From: JAWLGW01 sp964569055
Lineage (GTDB): Bacteria; Planctomycetota; J058
Reading direction: 5' to 3'
NCBI GenBank assembly: GCA_964569055.1
Contig: CAZMSZ010000059.1
Location: forward strand, 1-26,893
Length of the DNA: 26,893 bases
A program made the translations under genes and the position numbers. How positions within the stretch are numbered: position 1 is the first letter of the stretch; the number at the start of each line of letters is the position of its first letter. Positions 6,205-15,005 of this stretch are shown piece by piece. Below the pieces are notes generated by a model that was given only the letters and a program-made list of their open reading frames with translations, did not search any database and had not been told where the DNA came from.

Positions 6205-7538
6205 GCGAGTCGGGCGAGGTCGTGGGCGGGTATCGCCTGCTGCGCGAGCTCGGGCGCGGGGCGCAGGGGGTGGTCTACCTGGCGGAGAGCACCGACGGGC
6301 TGGCGCGGCAGGTCGCGCTCAAGCGCTTCGCCCCGGCCGAGCGCGCCCGCTTCGAGCGCGAGCTCGAGGCCTACCGCCGGATCGAGGCGCTGCGCAAGGA
6401 CGCCGCCACCCCGCACCTCGCCGAGGGGATCGCGGCGGGGCCGCTCGAGGGCGGCGGCGGCTTCTTGGCGCTCACCTACCAGCCGGGCGGCACCCTCGCC
6501 GACCGGGTGCGCGAGGCGGGGCCGCTCCCCCTCGGCGAGGCGGTCGCGCTCGCGCGGCAGGTGATCGCCGCGCTCACGGTGCTCCACGCGGCCGGGCTGT
6601 GCCACCGCGACGTGAAGCCGCACAACGTGCTCGTGGGCGCCGACGGGCTGGCGCGGCTGGGCGACTTCGGGCTCGCGACCGACCGCTCGGCCTCGCTCAG
6701 CGCCGCGGGCACCCCCGCCTTCGCCGCGCCCGAGCTGCTCGCGCTCGACCACACCGGCGCCGCGCCACGCCGGCAGGGGCCCGCCGTCGACGTGTACGGG
6801 GTCGGCGCGACGCTGTACTACCTCCTCACCGGGCGCTCGCCCGCCCCCGGGGCGCCCGACCTGTTCGCGCTCGAGGCGCGCGCCGTCCCGCGCCCGCTGC
6901 AACGAGCCCTGCTCGCCGCCCTCGCGCCGCGCCCCGAGGCGCGCCCCGCGCTCGCCGAGCTCGACCGTCTCCTGACCGCGGCCGCCGCGCCGCCGCCGCG
7001 ACGCTCCCGCTGGGCCCCGCGCGCGTTCGCCGCGCTCGCGCTCGGCGCGCTGCTCGCGCTCGGCGCCTGGGCGCTCGAGGGCGAGCCTGCGTCTCCCTCG
7101 CCCTCGCCAGGCGGCGCCGCGCGCGCGGCGGTGCACGACGGGCGCGCGCGGGTCGAGTGGGTGGGCCCTGGCGGCGAGCTGCTCGCGGCGGTGGAGCTGG
7201 ACGCGCCCGCCTCGCACCTGCGCGCGCTCGGGGACGCCCGCGTCGCGATCGGGACGGTGGACGGCGCGGTGCTGCTGTGGGACGCGGCCCGACCGGGCGA
7301 GGCGCCGCGCGAGCTGGCCCGCTTCGGCGGGCGCGTGCTCGCGCTCGCGCCCGCGCCGGGCGGCGCGCTGCGGGTCCGCGGCGACGATCGGGCGCCGCGC
7401 CCGCTCGGCCCTGGCGACGCGCCCGGGCCCGACGAGCTGGCGATCGAGGGCGCGCTCGGGCGCTACGCCTACCCGCGCGAGCCGCGCGTGCGCGAGCTGA
7501 CGCTGACGGCCGCCGACCTGCGCCCGCCGGCTCGCTGA
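6201..7538 (+). CDS. Membrane-anchored Hanks-type Ser/Thr protein kinase
   Basis: A 445-residue protein starting at a GTG that overlaps the sigma factor stop. The kinase domain spans about residues 11-260. It shows the Gly loop GRGAQG (19-23 region), the VALK lysine K41, the catalytic HRDVKPHN (135-142, D137), DFG (155-157), APE (176-178) and DVYGVGATLYYLLTG. All catalytic residues are present. A proline-arginine linker precedes one membrane segment (about 275-291), so the kinase should face the cytoplasm. The outer part (about 292-445) contains a degenerate WD40-like blade (VAIGTVDGAVLLWDAA) followed by weaker repeats. This is too short for a full beta propeller, but it could be a small sensor. 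Context suggests it responds to an envelope signal and modifies the coupled sigma factor. Confidence 0.9.
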   Translation: MSESGEVVGGYRLLRELGRGAQGVVYLAESTDGLARQVALKRFAPAERARFERELEAYRRIEALRKDAATPHLAEGIAAGPLEGGGGFLALTYQPGGTLADRVREAGPLPLGEAVALARQVIAALTVLHAAGLCHRDVKPHNVLVGADGLARLGDFGLATDRSASLSAAGTPAFAAPELLALDHTGAAPRRQGPAVDVYGVGATLYYLLTGRSPAPGAPDLFALEARAVPRPLQRALLAALAPRPEARPALAELDRLLTAAAAPPPRRSRWAPRAFAALALGALLALGAWALEGEPASPSPSPGGAARAAVHDGRARVEWVGPGGELLAAVELDAPASHLRALGDARVAIGTVDGAVLLWDAARPGEAPRELARFGGRVLALAPAPGGALRVRGDDRAPRPLGPGDAPGPDELAIEGALGRYAYPREPRVRELTLTAADLRPPAR

Positions 7539-7543
7539 TCCCG

Positions 7544-7549
7544 TAGACT
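7544..7549 (+). promoter_or_regulatory. -10-like box TAGACT
   Basis: TAGACT lies 21 bases before the ATG of the VOC gene, with GGGAGG between them. Transcription would start near base 7556, giving a leader of about 15 bases. No -35 is evident. Confidence 0.35.
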
Positions 7550-7570
7550 CCCGCCCTCGGGAGGTGCCCC

Positions 7571-7915
7571 ATGATCAAGGGCGTTCACGCCATGTTCTAT
7601 TCGAACGACGCCGAGGCGACGCGCGCGTTCTTGCGCGACAAGCTCGGGCTGCCGAGCACCGACGTCGGCGAGGGCTGGTTGATCTTCGACTTCCGCGAGG
7701 CCGACATGGGTGTGCACCCCACGGGCCCCGGCTCCTCGCCCTCGGGCACGCACAACGTGTCCTTCTACACCGACGACGTGGCGGCGACCGTGCAGGAGCT
7801 GCGCGCCAAGGGCGTGGAGCTGCCCGACCCCGAGGACCGCGGCTACGGCCTGGTGACGCACTTCACCATGCCCGGCGGGGTCGCGGTCGACCTGTATCAG
7901 CCGAAGTACAAGTAG
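7571..7915 (+). CDS. VOC (glyoxalase/bleomycin-resistance/dioxygenase fold) protein
   Basis: A 114-residue single-unit VOC protein. It opens with MIKGVHAMFYSNDAEATRAF, the beta strand and helix that begin a VOC module, where H6 sits at the usual first metal position. A second module starts at THNVSFYTDDVAATVQELRAKGVEL and ends with FTMPGGVAVDLYQPKY, the typical 'D-P-x-G-n-x-x-E/D-L-x-x' finish. Such proteins usually dimerise and include glyoxalases, dioxygenases and antibiotic-binding proteins. The substrate cannot be told from sequence. GGGAGG lies seven bases before the ATG. The gene is 32 bases after the kinase gene but has its own -10-like box, and it converges on the large kinase-WD40 gene. 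Confidence 0.88.
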   Translation: MIKGVHAMFYSNDAEATRAFLRDKLGLPSTDVGEGWLIFDFREADMGVHPTGPGSSPSGTHNVSFYTDDVAATVQELRAKGVELPDPEDRGYGLVTHFTMPGGVAVDLYQPKYK

Positions 7916-7944
7916 GCGCGACCGGACGTCCAGCAGGTCGCGCC
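7915..7944. terminator. Strong hairpin between convergent genes, candidate bidirectional terminator
   Basis: GGCGCGACC (7915-7923) and GGTCGCGCC (7936-7944) pair perfectly over nine bases. The 12-base loop itself begins with the palindrome GGACGTCC. The hairpin sits exactly between the VOC stop and the kinase-WD40 stop. No T tract follows on either side. Of the four convergent-junction hairpins here this is the longest perfect stem. Confidence 0.52.
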
Positions 7945-7950
7945 GCTCGC

Positions 7951-10900
7951 TCAGCGCGCGTTGGCGCGCAGCCACACCGCGGCGGAGACGTCCTCGACGC
8001 TGCCGTCGGGCGCGAGGTCGCGCGCGCGCTCGAACGCGGCGCGCGCGTCGGCCTCGCGGCCGACCGCCGACAGCGCGCGCGCGCGAAGGAGGACGTCGGC
8101 CGCGGTCTCGCCCTCCTCTCCGGCGCGCGTGAGCAGGCGGAGCGCGCCGGCCCAGCGCTCGGACNNNNNNNNNNNNNNNNNNNNNNNNNNNNNNNNNNNN
8201 NNNNNNNNNNNNNNNNNNNNNNNNNNNNNNNNNNNNNNNNNNNNNNNNNNNNNNNNNNNNNNNNACCTCGCGGCCCGCGAGGAGGAGGTGCTCGGAGCCC
8301 ACCGCGGCCACGTCGTCGGCGGTGCCTCGCAGCTCGCGCAGCTCGCCGCTGAGGAGGTCGTGCGCCACCAGCCTGCCCTCGCCCGCCACCACGAGCAGCC
8401 GACCGCCCTGGGCGAACGTGATTCGGGAGCCCTGGGGGCTCGGGAGGTAGCGGCGCTCGCCCCTCGTCAGCTCGAACAGCTCCACGCCGCCCGAGGGCCT
8501 CACGCCCGCGAGGGTCGCGCCGCCCGGGCTGACGGCGAGCTGCACGTAGCCCCCGGACGTGCGCTCGAGCTCGGACTGGAGCAGGGTGCCGGTCGGCGCG
8601 TCCCACACCCGCGTGTCGTCGTCGTGAGGCGAGCTGATCACGAGCTCGCCCGCGACCGCGACCGCGTCGATCGGCTGGGCTCGCATCCGCCGCGTGGGGT
8701 ACGCCAGCGGGCGGGCGGCGGCGGTGTGGAGCGGCCAGACGCGCACCGTGCCGTCGGCCCCCGCGCTGACCAGCGTCGCGCCGCGGTCGGCGAAGGCGAG
8801 GTGAGTGATCCCGAGCAGGTTGGGGCGCCTCGCTACGGGGTCGCGGATCGCGATTGTGTGGTGCCCGGCCATGCGGTGGACCACCTGCCCGGTCTCGGGG
8901 TCCCACACCCGGACCGTGGCGTCGGGCCCGCCCGAGGCGAGCCAGCTCCCGTCGGGCGTGACTGCCAGGGCGTGCACGCCGCCCTGGTGCCCGAGCAAGG
9001 TCCGCTTCAGGCGCCCGCCGTTGCCGGAGAGGCGCTGCACGTCGAGCTCGACGCTCCACAGCCCGATCGAGCCGCTCGCGCCGGCGGCGGCGATCAGCCG
9101 GCTCGAGGCGCGGGCGCGCGAGGCCGGCGGGAACAGGGCGACCGCCGTGATGTCTTCGCCCGTACCCACCCCGCCGCCCGCCGGCTCGAAGAACGCGGGC
9201 GCGGGCGGCGTGCGCTCGAGGTCGATCACCCACGCCTGCGAGCCGTTGGCGAACACGGCGTAGCGCTCGCCCGTCGGCTCGAGCGCGAGCGGGGCGTAGG
9301 CGCCCAGGCGCATGCGCGGCAGGTAGTGCACGCCCTCGCCCGAGGTGAGGTCGAACAGCGAGACGAAGCCGATCGCCCGGGTGTCCCCCTGCGCGGGCTC
9401 CTTGTGGCCGGTCGCCAGCAGCCGCGCGCCCGAGGGCGTGAACGCGAGCGCGTACAGCGGGCAGGGGTCGGGGGTCGGCAGCTCGCGGACCCGCTCGCCG
9501 GTGACCGCGTTCCACACGCTCGCGCCGCGGTCGGTGCCGACCGCGAGCAGCAGCCCGTCGGGCGAGAGCGCCAGCCCGCGCGCGCCGGCGAGGGGGAGCA
9601 CGCGCTCGAGCGAGCCGTCGTCGAGCGCGTGCACGCGCACCTCGCGACCGTCGCTCGTCGCGACCCGGCCCCCCAGGCGCGCCACGGCGAAGGCCACGAT
9701 CGGACGGTCGTGCGCCCGCCAGCCCACCGCCTCGCGTGGGTTGCGCCGCTCCGCCTCCCACTGGCCGAGCTCGGCCGCGAGCGGATCGAGCCCCAGCGTG
9801 ACCATTTGGTCCCGAGCGGCCTGGTAGCTCGCGCGGGCGGCGAGCGGCTCGCCGGCCTCGAGCAGCCGGTCGCCCTCGGCCACGACCACGCTGGCGAGCG
9901 CGCGGCGGGCGTCCTCCTCGGCGGCCGCCGCCTGTGCGGCGGCCGTCGCCGCGCGCTCCGCCTCGCGCTCCGCCGTGGCGCGGGCCGCCTCGGCGGCGGC
10001 GAGCGCCTCCTCGCGCGCCTCGCGCGCGCGCCGCTCGGCGGCGGCCGCCTCGGTGGCGCGGGTCGCCTCGCGGGTCGCCCGCTCGGCGGCCAGCGCCTGC
10101 TCGGCGCGCGCCTCGCGCTCGCGCTCTAGCGCGCGCGACAGCGAGACCAGGTAGGCCGCGCCGCCCACGAGCAGCAGCGCGGCCGAGGCGAGCAGCGGGA
10201 GCGCCACGGCCCGGTGGCGCCGCAGCCACTTCCACAGCAGCTCGAGCGGGCCGTAGCTCGAGGCGCTCAGCGCGCGCCCTTCGGCGTAGGCCACGAGGTC
10301 GGCCTTGAACGCGGCCGCGCTCTCGTAGCGTTCGGCGGGGTCGCGCGCGAGCGCCTTGAGGGCCACGGCCTCGAGCTCGGCCGGGACGCCGGGCGCCACC
10401 CGCGAGGGGGCCGGGACCCGCCCGGCCGCCGCCTGGCGCAGCACCTCGGCGTGATCGCGGCCGGTGACCGGCGGTCGCAGGGTGAGGAGCGCGTACAGCA
10501 GCCCGCCCAGGGCGTAGATGTCGGTCCGCTCGTCCACGCGCTCGAGCTCGCCGCGCGCCTGCTCGGGCGCCATGTAGCTCGGCGTGCCGAGGACCGAGCC
10601 CTCCTGGGTCAGGAGGGCTGCGCCGCCCGAGCGCGTCGCGCGCTCGGCCCGGGCGCTGGTGACGCGCGCCTCCTCAGCGCGGTCGCGCAGCTTGGCGAGG
10701 CCCCAGTCCATGACCAGCACCTCGCCGAACTCGCCCACCATGACGTTGCCCGGCTTGAGGTCGCGGTGGATCACGCCGCGGCTGTGCGCGAACCCGACCG
10801 CGTCGCACACCTTGCCGAGCACGTCGAGCAGCTCGGGGAGCGGGCGCGGCGGCGCGCCGGCGCGGAGCTCGTCGAGCAGCTCCTCGAGCGAGCGGCCGCG

Positions 10901-11347
10901 CACGCGCTTCATGGCGAAGAACGGCCGCCCGTCGGGCGCCAGCCCGACCTCGTGCACCGGGCAAATGTTGGGGTGCTCGAGCTGGCCCTGGACCTGCGCC
11001 TCCTCCACGAACCGCAGCAAGAGCTCGGGGCGGCCGGCCGCGTCCGCCTCGAGGAACTTGATCACCAGCTCGCGCCGCAGCTCGACGTCGCGCGCGGCCA
11101 CGATCACGCCCATGCCGCCGCGGGCGATCTCCTCGCCCAGCTCGTAGCGCCCCGCCAGCAGCTCGGCCGCGCCTGGCCCCGGCGCGGCGGCATTCGGCCC
11201 GAGCGCGCGGGTCTCGCTGGGGGACAGGCGCGGGAGCGGCGCGGTCGTCACCACGGGCGCCGCGTCGACGAGCGAGCGGGTGACGTCCGCCGGCCCCCCG
11301 CGCTGGGGCGTGGGCAAGGACCTCGTCCGCTGAGGGTCGCGCGCCAT
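7951..11347 (-). CDS. Ser/Thr protein kinase with WD40 repeats and TPR-like C-terminus (interrupted by assembly gap)
   Basis: The visible N-terminal part is 1027 residues. A Pro/Thr-rich leader (1-65) precedes a kinase domain (about 68-356) with the Gly loop ARGGMG, K97 in ELVIKF, HRDLKPGN (194-201), DWG in place of DFG (MDWGLAK, 213-219) and MAPEQ (259-263). One membrane segment (about 380-402) and a long Ala/Glu/Arg coiled coil (about 403-490) follow. WD40-like blades run from about 540 to the gap (for example DATVRVWDPETGQVV and DGTVRVWPLHTA). Beyond the gap, the frame ending at TGA 7951-7953 reads LLRARALSAVGREADARAAF and on to LRANAR, a TPR-like end of 70 residues. The true gap length must be a multiple of three. 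The ATG at 11347 lacks a ribosome site but follows a TACGAT box. DWG kinases with WD40 tails are common in Myxococcota and Planctomycetota. Confidence 0.85.
8165..8264. other. Assembly gap of 100 N inside kinase-WD40 gene
   Basis: The run of exactly 100 N is probably a placeholder. For the kinase-WD40 frame to join the TPR-like frame, the real missing length must be divisible by three, which 100 is not. Confidence 0.95.
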
Positions 11348-11354
11348 GCGCGTG

Positions 11355-11360
11355 ATCGTA
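11355..11360 (-). promoter_or_regulatory. -10-like box TACGAT (minus strand)
   Basis: On the minus strand TACGAT ends seven bases before the ATG of the kinase-WD40 gene, predicting a leaderless message. The absence of a Shine-Dalgarno sequence fits. No -35 is seen. Confidence 0.35.
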
Positions 11361-11424
11361 GCGGGGCGAGCGGCCGCCTTCCCACCCCGGCCGGGCGCGG
11401 GTCGCAGCGGTCTCACGGGCGCGC

Positions 11425-11430
11425 TAAGCT
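11425..11430 (+). promoter_or_regulatory. -10-like box TAAGCT
   Basis: TAAGCT lies 12 bases before the ATG at 11443, with GGAGA between. The start of transcription would fall only a few bases before the ATG. It is identical to the box before the sigma factor gene at 5434. Confidence 0.35.
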
Positions 11431-11442
11431 CCGACGGAGAGC

Positions 11443-12087
11443 ATGAGCGCGCAGGATCTCGAGCTCGAGCGCCATCCCGAGGGCTTGGTGCCCCTCGGCT
11501 ACGCGTTGCTCGTGATCCCGACCTGCGTGGTCCTGGGCGCGTGGGCCTGCCTGTCGCTGCTCGCGCCGAGCGGACCGCGCCAGCTCGAGCACGGCCTCGC
11601 GGTCGGGCTGGCGGGAGCGGCGGCGGGAGCGACGCTGGGGTGGCTGTGCGTGCGGGCGCTGAACGCGCCGCCCTCCGGTCGGCTCGTGCCCGAGGCGCTG
11701 CTGAGCGTCGTCCTGGCGGGGCCCGCCGCGCTCGGCCCGTGCGCGCTGGCCTGGGGGGTGGCCCACGACCCCGGGGTCGCGGCGCCGAGCGGGCTCCTGA
11801 TCCCGCTCTCGTTCGCGCTGCCCGGCTCGGTCGCCAGCTTCCTGTTCGTGACGGTGCTCGCGTTCCGACTGCGCGACCCGCAGGCGATCGCGCGTCCTCG
11901 CCTCGGCGCGCTGTGCGCCCTGGTGCTCGAGGGCGGGGCCGCGGTCTTCGGGATCGCCGTGCTCGTGAGCGGCGCGTGGCTCTTGGGGCTGCTGATCACG
12001 GCCACCGCCGTCCTGACCGCGGTCGGCACGCTCGCTCGGCTGCGGGCTCGGATCGAGCCCGAGGCGCCGTCCCAGGGCGAGACGTAA
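11443..12087 (+). CDS. Integral membrane protein, about six TM segments
   Basis: A 214-residue hydrophobic protein with a short charged N-terminus (MSAQDLELERHPEG). Predicted membrane segments are at about 16-40, 50-72, 83-106, 116-142, 155-176 and 178-198, and the tail is charged and soluble (RARIEPEAPSQGET). The second segment is glycine/alanine-rich (GLAVGLAGAAAGATLG). No catalytic or transporter motif is visible and I cannot name a family. The start ATG has GGAGA four to eight bases upstream. The gene is divergent from the kinase-WD40 gene, with a 95-base shared upstream region in which each gene has its own -10-like box. It is followed, after 133 bases, by the PHP gene on the same strand. 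Confidence 0.75.
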   Translation: MSAQDLELERHPEGLVPLGYALLVIPTCVVLGAWACLSLLAPSGPRQLEHGLAVGLAGAAAGATLGWLCVRALNAPPSGRLVPEALLSVVLAGPAALGPCALAWGVAHDPGVAAPSGLLIPLSFALPGSVASFLFVTVLAFRLRDPQAIARPRLGALCALVLEGGAAVFGIAVLVSGAWLLGLLITATAVLTAVGTLARLRARIEPEAPSQGET

Positions 12088-12176
12088 CACCCGAGACGCA
12101 ACCGGGCCGGCGCGACGCACAGTGGGACCCACCGCTGGGCCGGATCGGCAAGGCCCCGAAAATTCACGGGTTGGCG

Positions 12177-12205
12177 TCACGTGAGCTCCTGGCGTCGTGC
12201 TTGCT
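12177..12205 (+). promoter_or_regulatory. Sigma-54-like -24/-12 promoter
   Basis: TGGCGT (12190-12195), five bases and TTGCT (12201-12205) match the sigma-54 pattern TGGCAC-N5-TTGCA, with the exact GG-N10-GC spacing. A locally T-rich stretch follows. Transcription would begin about 12215-12217, just before the ATG at 12221. A perfect 8-bp palindrome TCACGTGA (12177-12184) lies directly upstream. No clear activator (enhancer) repeats were found in the 100 bases before it. Confidence 0.5.
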
Positions 12206-12220
12206 TTTCGAAATCGCGTC

Positions 12221-13393
12221 ATGCACCGCACCGCGCCCCTCCTGTTCGTGCTCCTGACCCTCGCCGCCCCGGCCCAGGCCCAGCAGTGGTTCAAGGGCAA
12301 CACCCACAGCCACGCGCGGACCTGGCTGCCGATCCCGCACGGCGACTCGTCGCCGCGCCGCATGGCGCGCTGGTACAAGGAGCACGGGTATCAGTTCTTG
12401 GTCCTGTCCGACCACAACCGCGCCGGGCGCGAGCGGCGGGCGCGGCGCCTGGAGGACGGCGGGTTCCTGCTGATCTCGGGCACCGAGATCACCAGCGACA
12501 CGCGCCTGCGCCTGCTCTACCGCTACAAGCACAGGAACGCGCCCACCCGCGTGGTCCACAGCACGGCGCTCGGGATCGACCCCGAGCGGTTCGACACCGA
12601 CGTGTGGAAGGACTTCGGGCCGACCTCGACCGTGGAGGAGATCCTGCGCAAGCACCGCGAGGCGACCGAGCGGGCGGGCGGGGTCACGATCCTCAACCAC
12701 CCCAACTTCCGCGACCCGATCACCGCGCAGGACGTGATCGGCGCCGGGATCGGGCTGTTCGAGGTCTACAACAGCTACCCGCACTCGGACAACGAGGGCG
12801 ACGCCACCCACCCCTCGACCGAAGCCTTGTGGGACCAGGTGCTCTCGGCGGGGCACCGCCTGTATGGGGTCGCGAGCGACGACGCGCACCACACCAAGCG
12901 CTGGAACCGTCGCCTGACCGAGGAGCTCGACATTCGCGCCGACCCGGGCGGCGGCTGGATCATGGTGCGCGCGCAGGCGCTCACGCCGGGCGCGATCCTG
13001 GCGGCGATCCAGGCGGGCGACTTCTACGCCAGCAGCGGCGTGCACCTCGCCGCGCTCGAGGACGACGGTCAGCGGCTGACGCTCGCCGTCGACCTCGCGG
13101 CCAGCCAGGCCGAGCTGGCGAAGGAGCACGTGTGGCGCCCGGCGCCGCCGGCCCCCGGCGAGCAGCCGGGCGTCACGATCACGTTCGTCACCCAGGGCGG
13201 GCGCACCCTGCGCACGGTGGCGGGCCTGCGCGCCGAGCTCGACCTGAGCGAGGCCACCGGCTACGTGCGGGCCCGCGTGCGCCTCGTGGCCGAGCGCAAC
13301 GGCGAGACCAAGGCGTTCTGCGCCTGGACCCAGCCGGTGTTCGTGCCCGCCGGCGCCTCGCGCGGCCTGGTGGGGAACGTGCCCGCGCGCTGA
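12221..13393 (+). CDS. Secreted PHP-domain metallo-phosphoesterase (CehA/McbA-like)
   Basis: A 390-residue exported protein. Residues 1-20 form a signal peptide (LLFVLLTLAAPAQA, cleavage AQA-Q). The PHP metal-site motifs appear in order: GNTHSHA (H29, H31), LSDHN (D64, H65), GTEIT (E89), ILNHPN (H160) and SDDAHH (D220-H224). This is the arrangement of secreted PHP proteins of the CehA/McbA type, which hydrolyse phosphoesters or carbamate/amide-type substrates; the substrate here is unknown. A beta-rich C-terminal part (about 275-390) begins at GDFYASSGVHL, as in that group. The ATG at 12221 is preferred to an in-frame GTG at 12197 because it directly begins the signal peptide and because the GTG lies inside the sigma-54-like promoter. 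No Shine-Dalgarno sequence is seen. Confidence 0.88.
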   Translation: MHRTAPLLFVLLTLAAPAQAQQWFKGNTHSHARTWLPIPHGDSSPRRMARWYKEHGYQFLVLSDHNRAGRERRARRLEDGGFLLISGTEITSDTRLRLLYRYKHRNAPTRVVHSTALGIDPERFDTDVWKDFGPTSTVEEILRKHREATERAGGVTILNHPNFRDPITAQDVIGAGIGLFEVYNSYPHSDNEGDATHPSTEALWDQVLSAGHRLYGVASDDAHHTKRWNRRLTEELDIRADPGGGWIMVRAQALTPGAILAAIQAGDFYASSGVHLAALEDDGQRLTLAVDLAASQAELAKEHVWRPAPPAPGEQPGVTITFVTQGGRTLRTVAGLRAELDLSEATGYVRARVRLVAERNGETKAFCAWTQPVFVPAGASRGLVGNVPAR

Positions 13394-13496
13394 GCGCGGC
13401 GAGCGCCGCCACCCGCACCAAGCCCGACGTGATCCGCGCGGTCGCCACCAGCGGCGTGCACGGATCGGAGCAGGGACGCGAGCTCGTGGTACTCGG

Positions 13497-13502
13497 TATG
13501 AT
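13497..13502 (+). promoter_or_regulatory. -10-like box TATGAT
   Basis: TATGAT precedes AGGAGG and the GTG at 13519. The same leader layout (TATGmT, CCGyCC, AGGAGG, TCGsGTG) recurs before the paralogue at 15006. It overlaps the alternative in-frame ATG at 13498, arguing against that start. Confidence 0.42.
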
Positions 13503-13518
13503 CCGCCCAGGAGGTCGG

Positions 13519-14889
13519 GTGAGGCGTTCGTCGGCCCTGTTGCTCGCGGGTTGGCCCCTCATGCTTGGAGTGGGGTACCTGGCCCGACCCAGCCAACCCG
13601 CCGCGCCCCGGTCGCTCGAGCGCACGGCGCCGGCCCCTGGGACGAAGCGCGGAGCGCCGCGGACCGCGCCGCCCGCCGGCAGCCCGCGCGCTGGGGGCGG
13701 TTCGCCTGAGCCACTCCCGACGGGGTCGGCCGCGCGAGCGTCCGAACCGCGCGAGGTCGGCGCGCCCGCGGGGAAGGCGGGCGAGGCGGACCGCGTCCGC
13801 GTCGCGCTCGACGAGCTGCTCGGCGCGACCGGGCCCCAGGACGCGGCGCTGCTCACCTCCCTGGCCGAGGTGGCGCAGCGCCACAGGCGGAGCGACGTGG
13901 CGCTCCGGCTCCTCCACGCGGCGGTGCGCCTGGCGCCCCGCAATGCCGAGGCCCTGCTCGCCCTGGCCGTGGCCGATCCCGCGCAGCTCTCGCGGCTCGA
14001 CGGGCTCGAACTGGACTTCCTGCAGGCGGTGCGCTGCGCCGAGCTGCTCACCAGGGCCGGACGATCCAAACAGGCCGCGCGGCGGCTCGAGGCGGCGCTG
14101 CTCGCCGAGCCGGGGAAGGTCGGGGAGGACCTCGAGCGACTGCTTCACGCGCTGCTCGCGGTCGCCCCCGACGTGGCCGCGGCGCACGCGGGTGCGCTCG
14201 CCCCAGGCGGCCTCGCGCTGGTTATCGAGAAGCTGCCGGCTCACGGGCGCCCAGACCTCGCGCAGCGCGTCGCCCACGAGGCGCTGCAGTCGGGACACCC
14301 CGACCCCCGCGTCGTGTCGGCGGCGCTGCGTGTCATCCCCGCTGAGGCGCTCGCGCGGGGCGAGGCCCTGCGCGACACCTGGCCGCGAGATCCCGGGCTG
14401 GTCGGGGCGCTGGCCGCGGCCTACCTCGCCCTCGGGCGCCCCGAGGCGGTCGAGCGCCTCGTCGGCGAGCTCGAGGTTCCGGACGCGCTGTCCGAGGTCA
14501 GCTGGGTCTTGCTCGAGGCGGAGCGGGAGGCGCTCGCGATCCGCGCCATCGAGCGCGCCGTCGAGCTCGAGCCCGACCGCGCCTACGAGGTCGGCCTGGT
14601 GCTCCCCTACTCGCAAGCGATCGCGTTGCTGGAGCGCCGCCTGAGCGCGGCGCCGCGCTTCGAGGTGCCACTGCTGCGCGACGCGCTGTGCCGCCTGATC
14701 AGCATAGTGATCTACGACGACCCCGCGGCGGCCGTCCGGGCGCTCGAGCGGCACGGAGAGGCCTGGCCCGCGCGCAACGCCCCCGAGCTGCTCGAGGCCG
14801 CGGAGCGCCTCGAGGAGACGCACCCGAGCGCGGCGGCGCGCTGGCGGCGACGCGCGCGCGAGCTCGACCCGAGCCTGGCCGAGAACTGA
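13519..14889 (+). CDS. Membrane-anchored TPR-like alpha-solenoid protein, copy 1
   Basis: A 456-residue protein starting VRRSSALLLAGWPLMLGVGY, one N-terminal hydrophobic anchor with no lipobox cysteine. It is followed by a Pro/Ala/Arg-rich low-complexity linker (to about residue 90). The rest (about 90-456) is a chain of Ala/Leu/Arg-rich helix pairs resembling TPRs (for example LLHAAVRLAPRNAEALLALAV and AIRAIERAVELEPD), ending RWRRRARELDPSLAEN. It is a diverged tandem duplicate of the next gene. The anchor, helix order and C-terminus (WPAR, RWRRR, ELDPSL) align end to end, while the linkers differ. The GTG start is conserved in both copies with AGGAGG four bases before it. It may be a periplasmic scaffold, and function is unknown. 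Confidence 0.8.
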   Translation: MRRSSALLLAGWPLMLGVGYLARPSQPAAPRSLERTAPAPGTKRGAPRTAPPAGSPRAGGGSPEPLPTGSAARASEPREVGAPAGKAGEADRVRVALDELLGATGPQDAALLTSLAEVAQRHRRSDVALRLLHAAVRLAPRNAEALLALAVADPAQLSRLDGLELDFLQAVRCAELLTRAGRSKQAARRLEAALLAEPGKVGEDLERLLHALLAVAPDVAAAHAGALAPGGLALVIEKLPAHGRPDLAQRVAHEALQSGHPDPRVVSAALRVIPAEALARGEALRDTWPRDPGLVGALAAAYLALGRPEAVERLVGELEVPDALSEVSWVLLEAEREALAIRAIERAVELEPDRAYEVGLVLPYSQAIALLERRLSAAPRFEVPLLRDALCRLISIVIYDDPAAAVRALERHGEAWPARNAPELLEAAERLEETHPSAAARWRRRARELDPSLAEN

Positions 14890-14982
14890 GCGCGCCCGCC
14901 GGCCGCGGGGTCGCCGGCGTGCCGCGCTGGCGCTGAGCGGGTCGAAGGAGGGGGGCGGGTGCGGCCCGTGCGGTCGCGTGAG

Positions 14983-14988
14983 TATGCT
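14983..14988 (+). promoter_or_regulatory. -10-like box TATGCT
   Basis: TATGCT is the counterpart of the TATGAT box of copy 1, in a conserved leader before AGGAGG and GTG at 15006. The ATG embedded in it is out of frame here, unlike in copy 1. This supports it being a promoter element rather than a start codon. Confidence 0.42.
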
Positions 14989-15005
14989 CCGTCCGAGGAG
15001 GTCGC

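Noticed and set aside
12197..12220. The GTG at 12197 as the start of the PHP protein
   Set aside because: It lies within the sigma-54-like promoter and adds residues before an otherwise ideal signal peptide that begins at the ATG 12221.
13396..13409. A small hairpin after the PHP gene
   Set aside because: Only five base pairs with a four-base loop and no T tract; such stems are common by chance at this GC content.
13498..13518. The ATG at 13498 as the start of solenoid copy 1
   Set aside because: It is part of the TATGAT box. The equivalent ATG in copy 2 is out of frame, whereas the GTG with AGGAGG is conserved in both.
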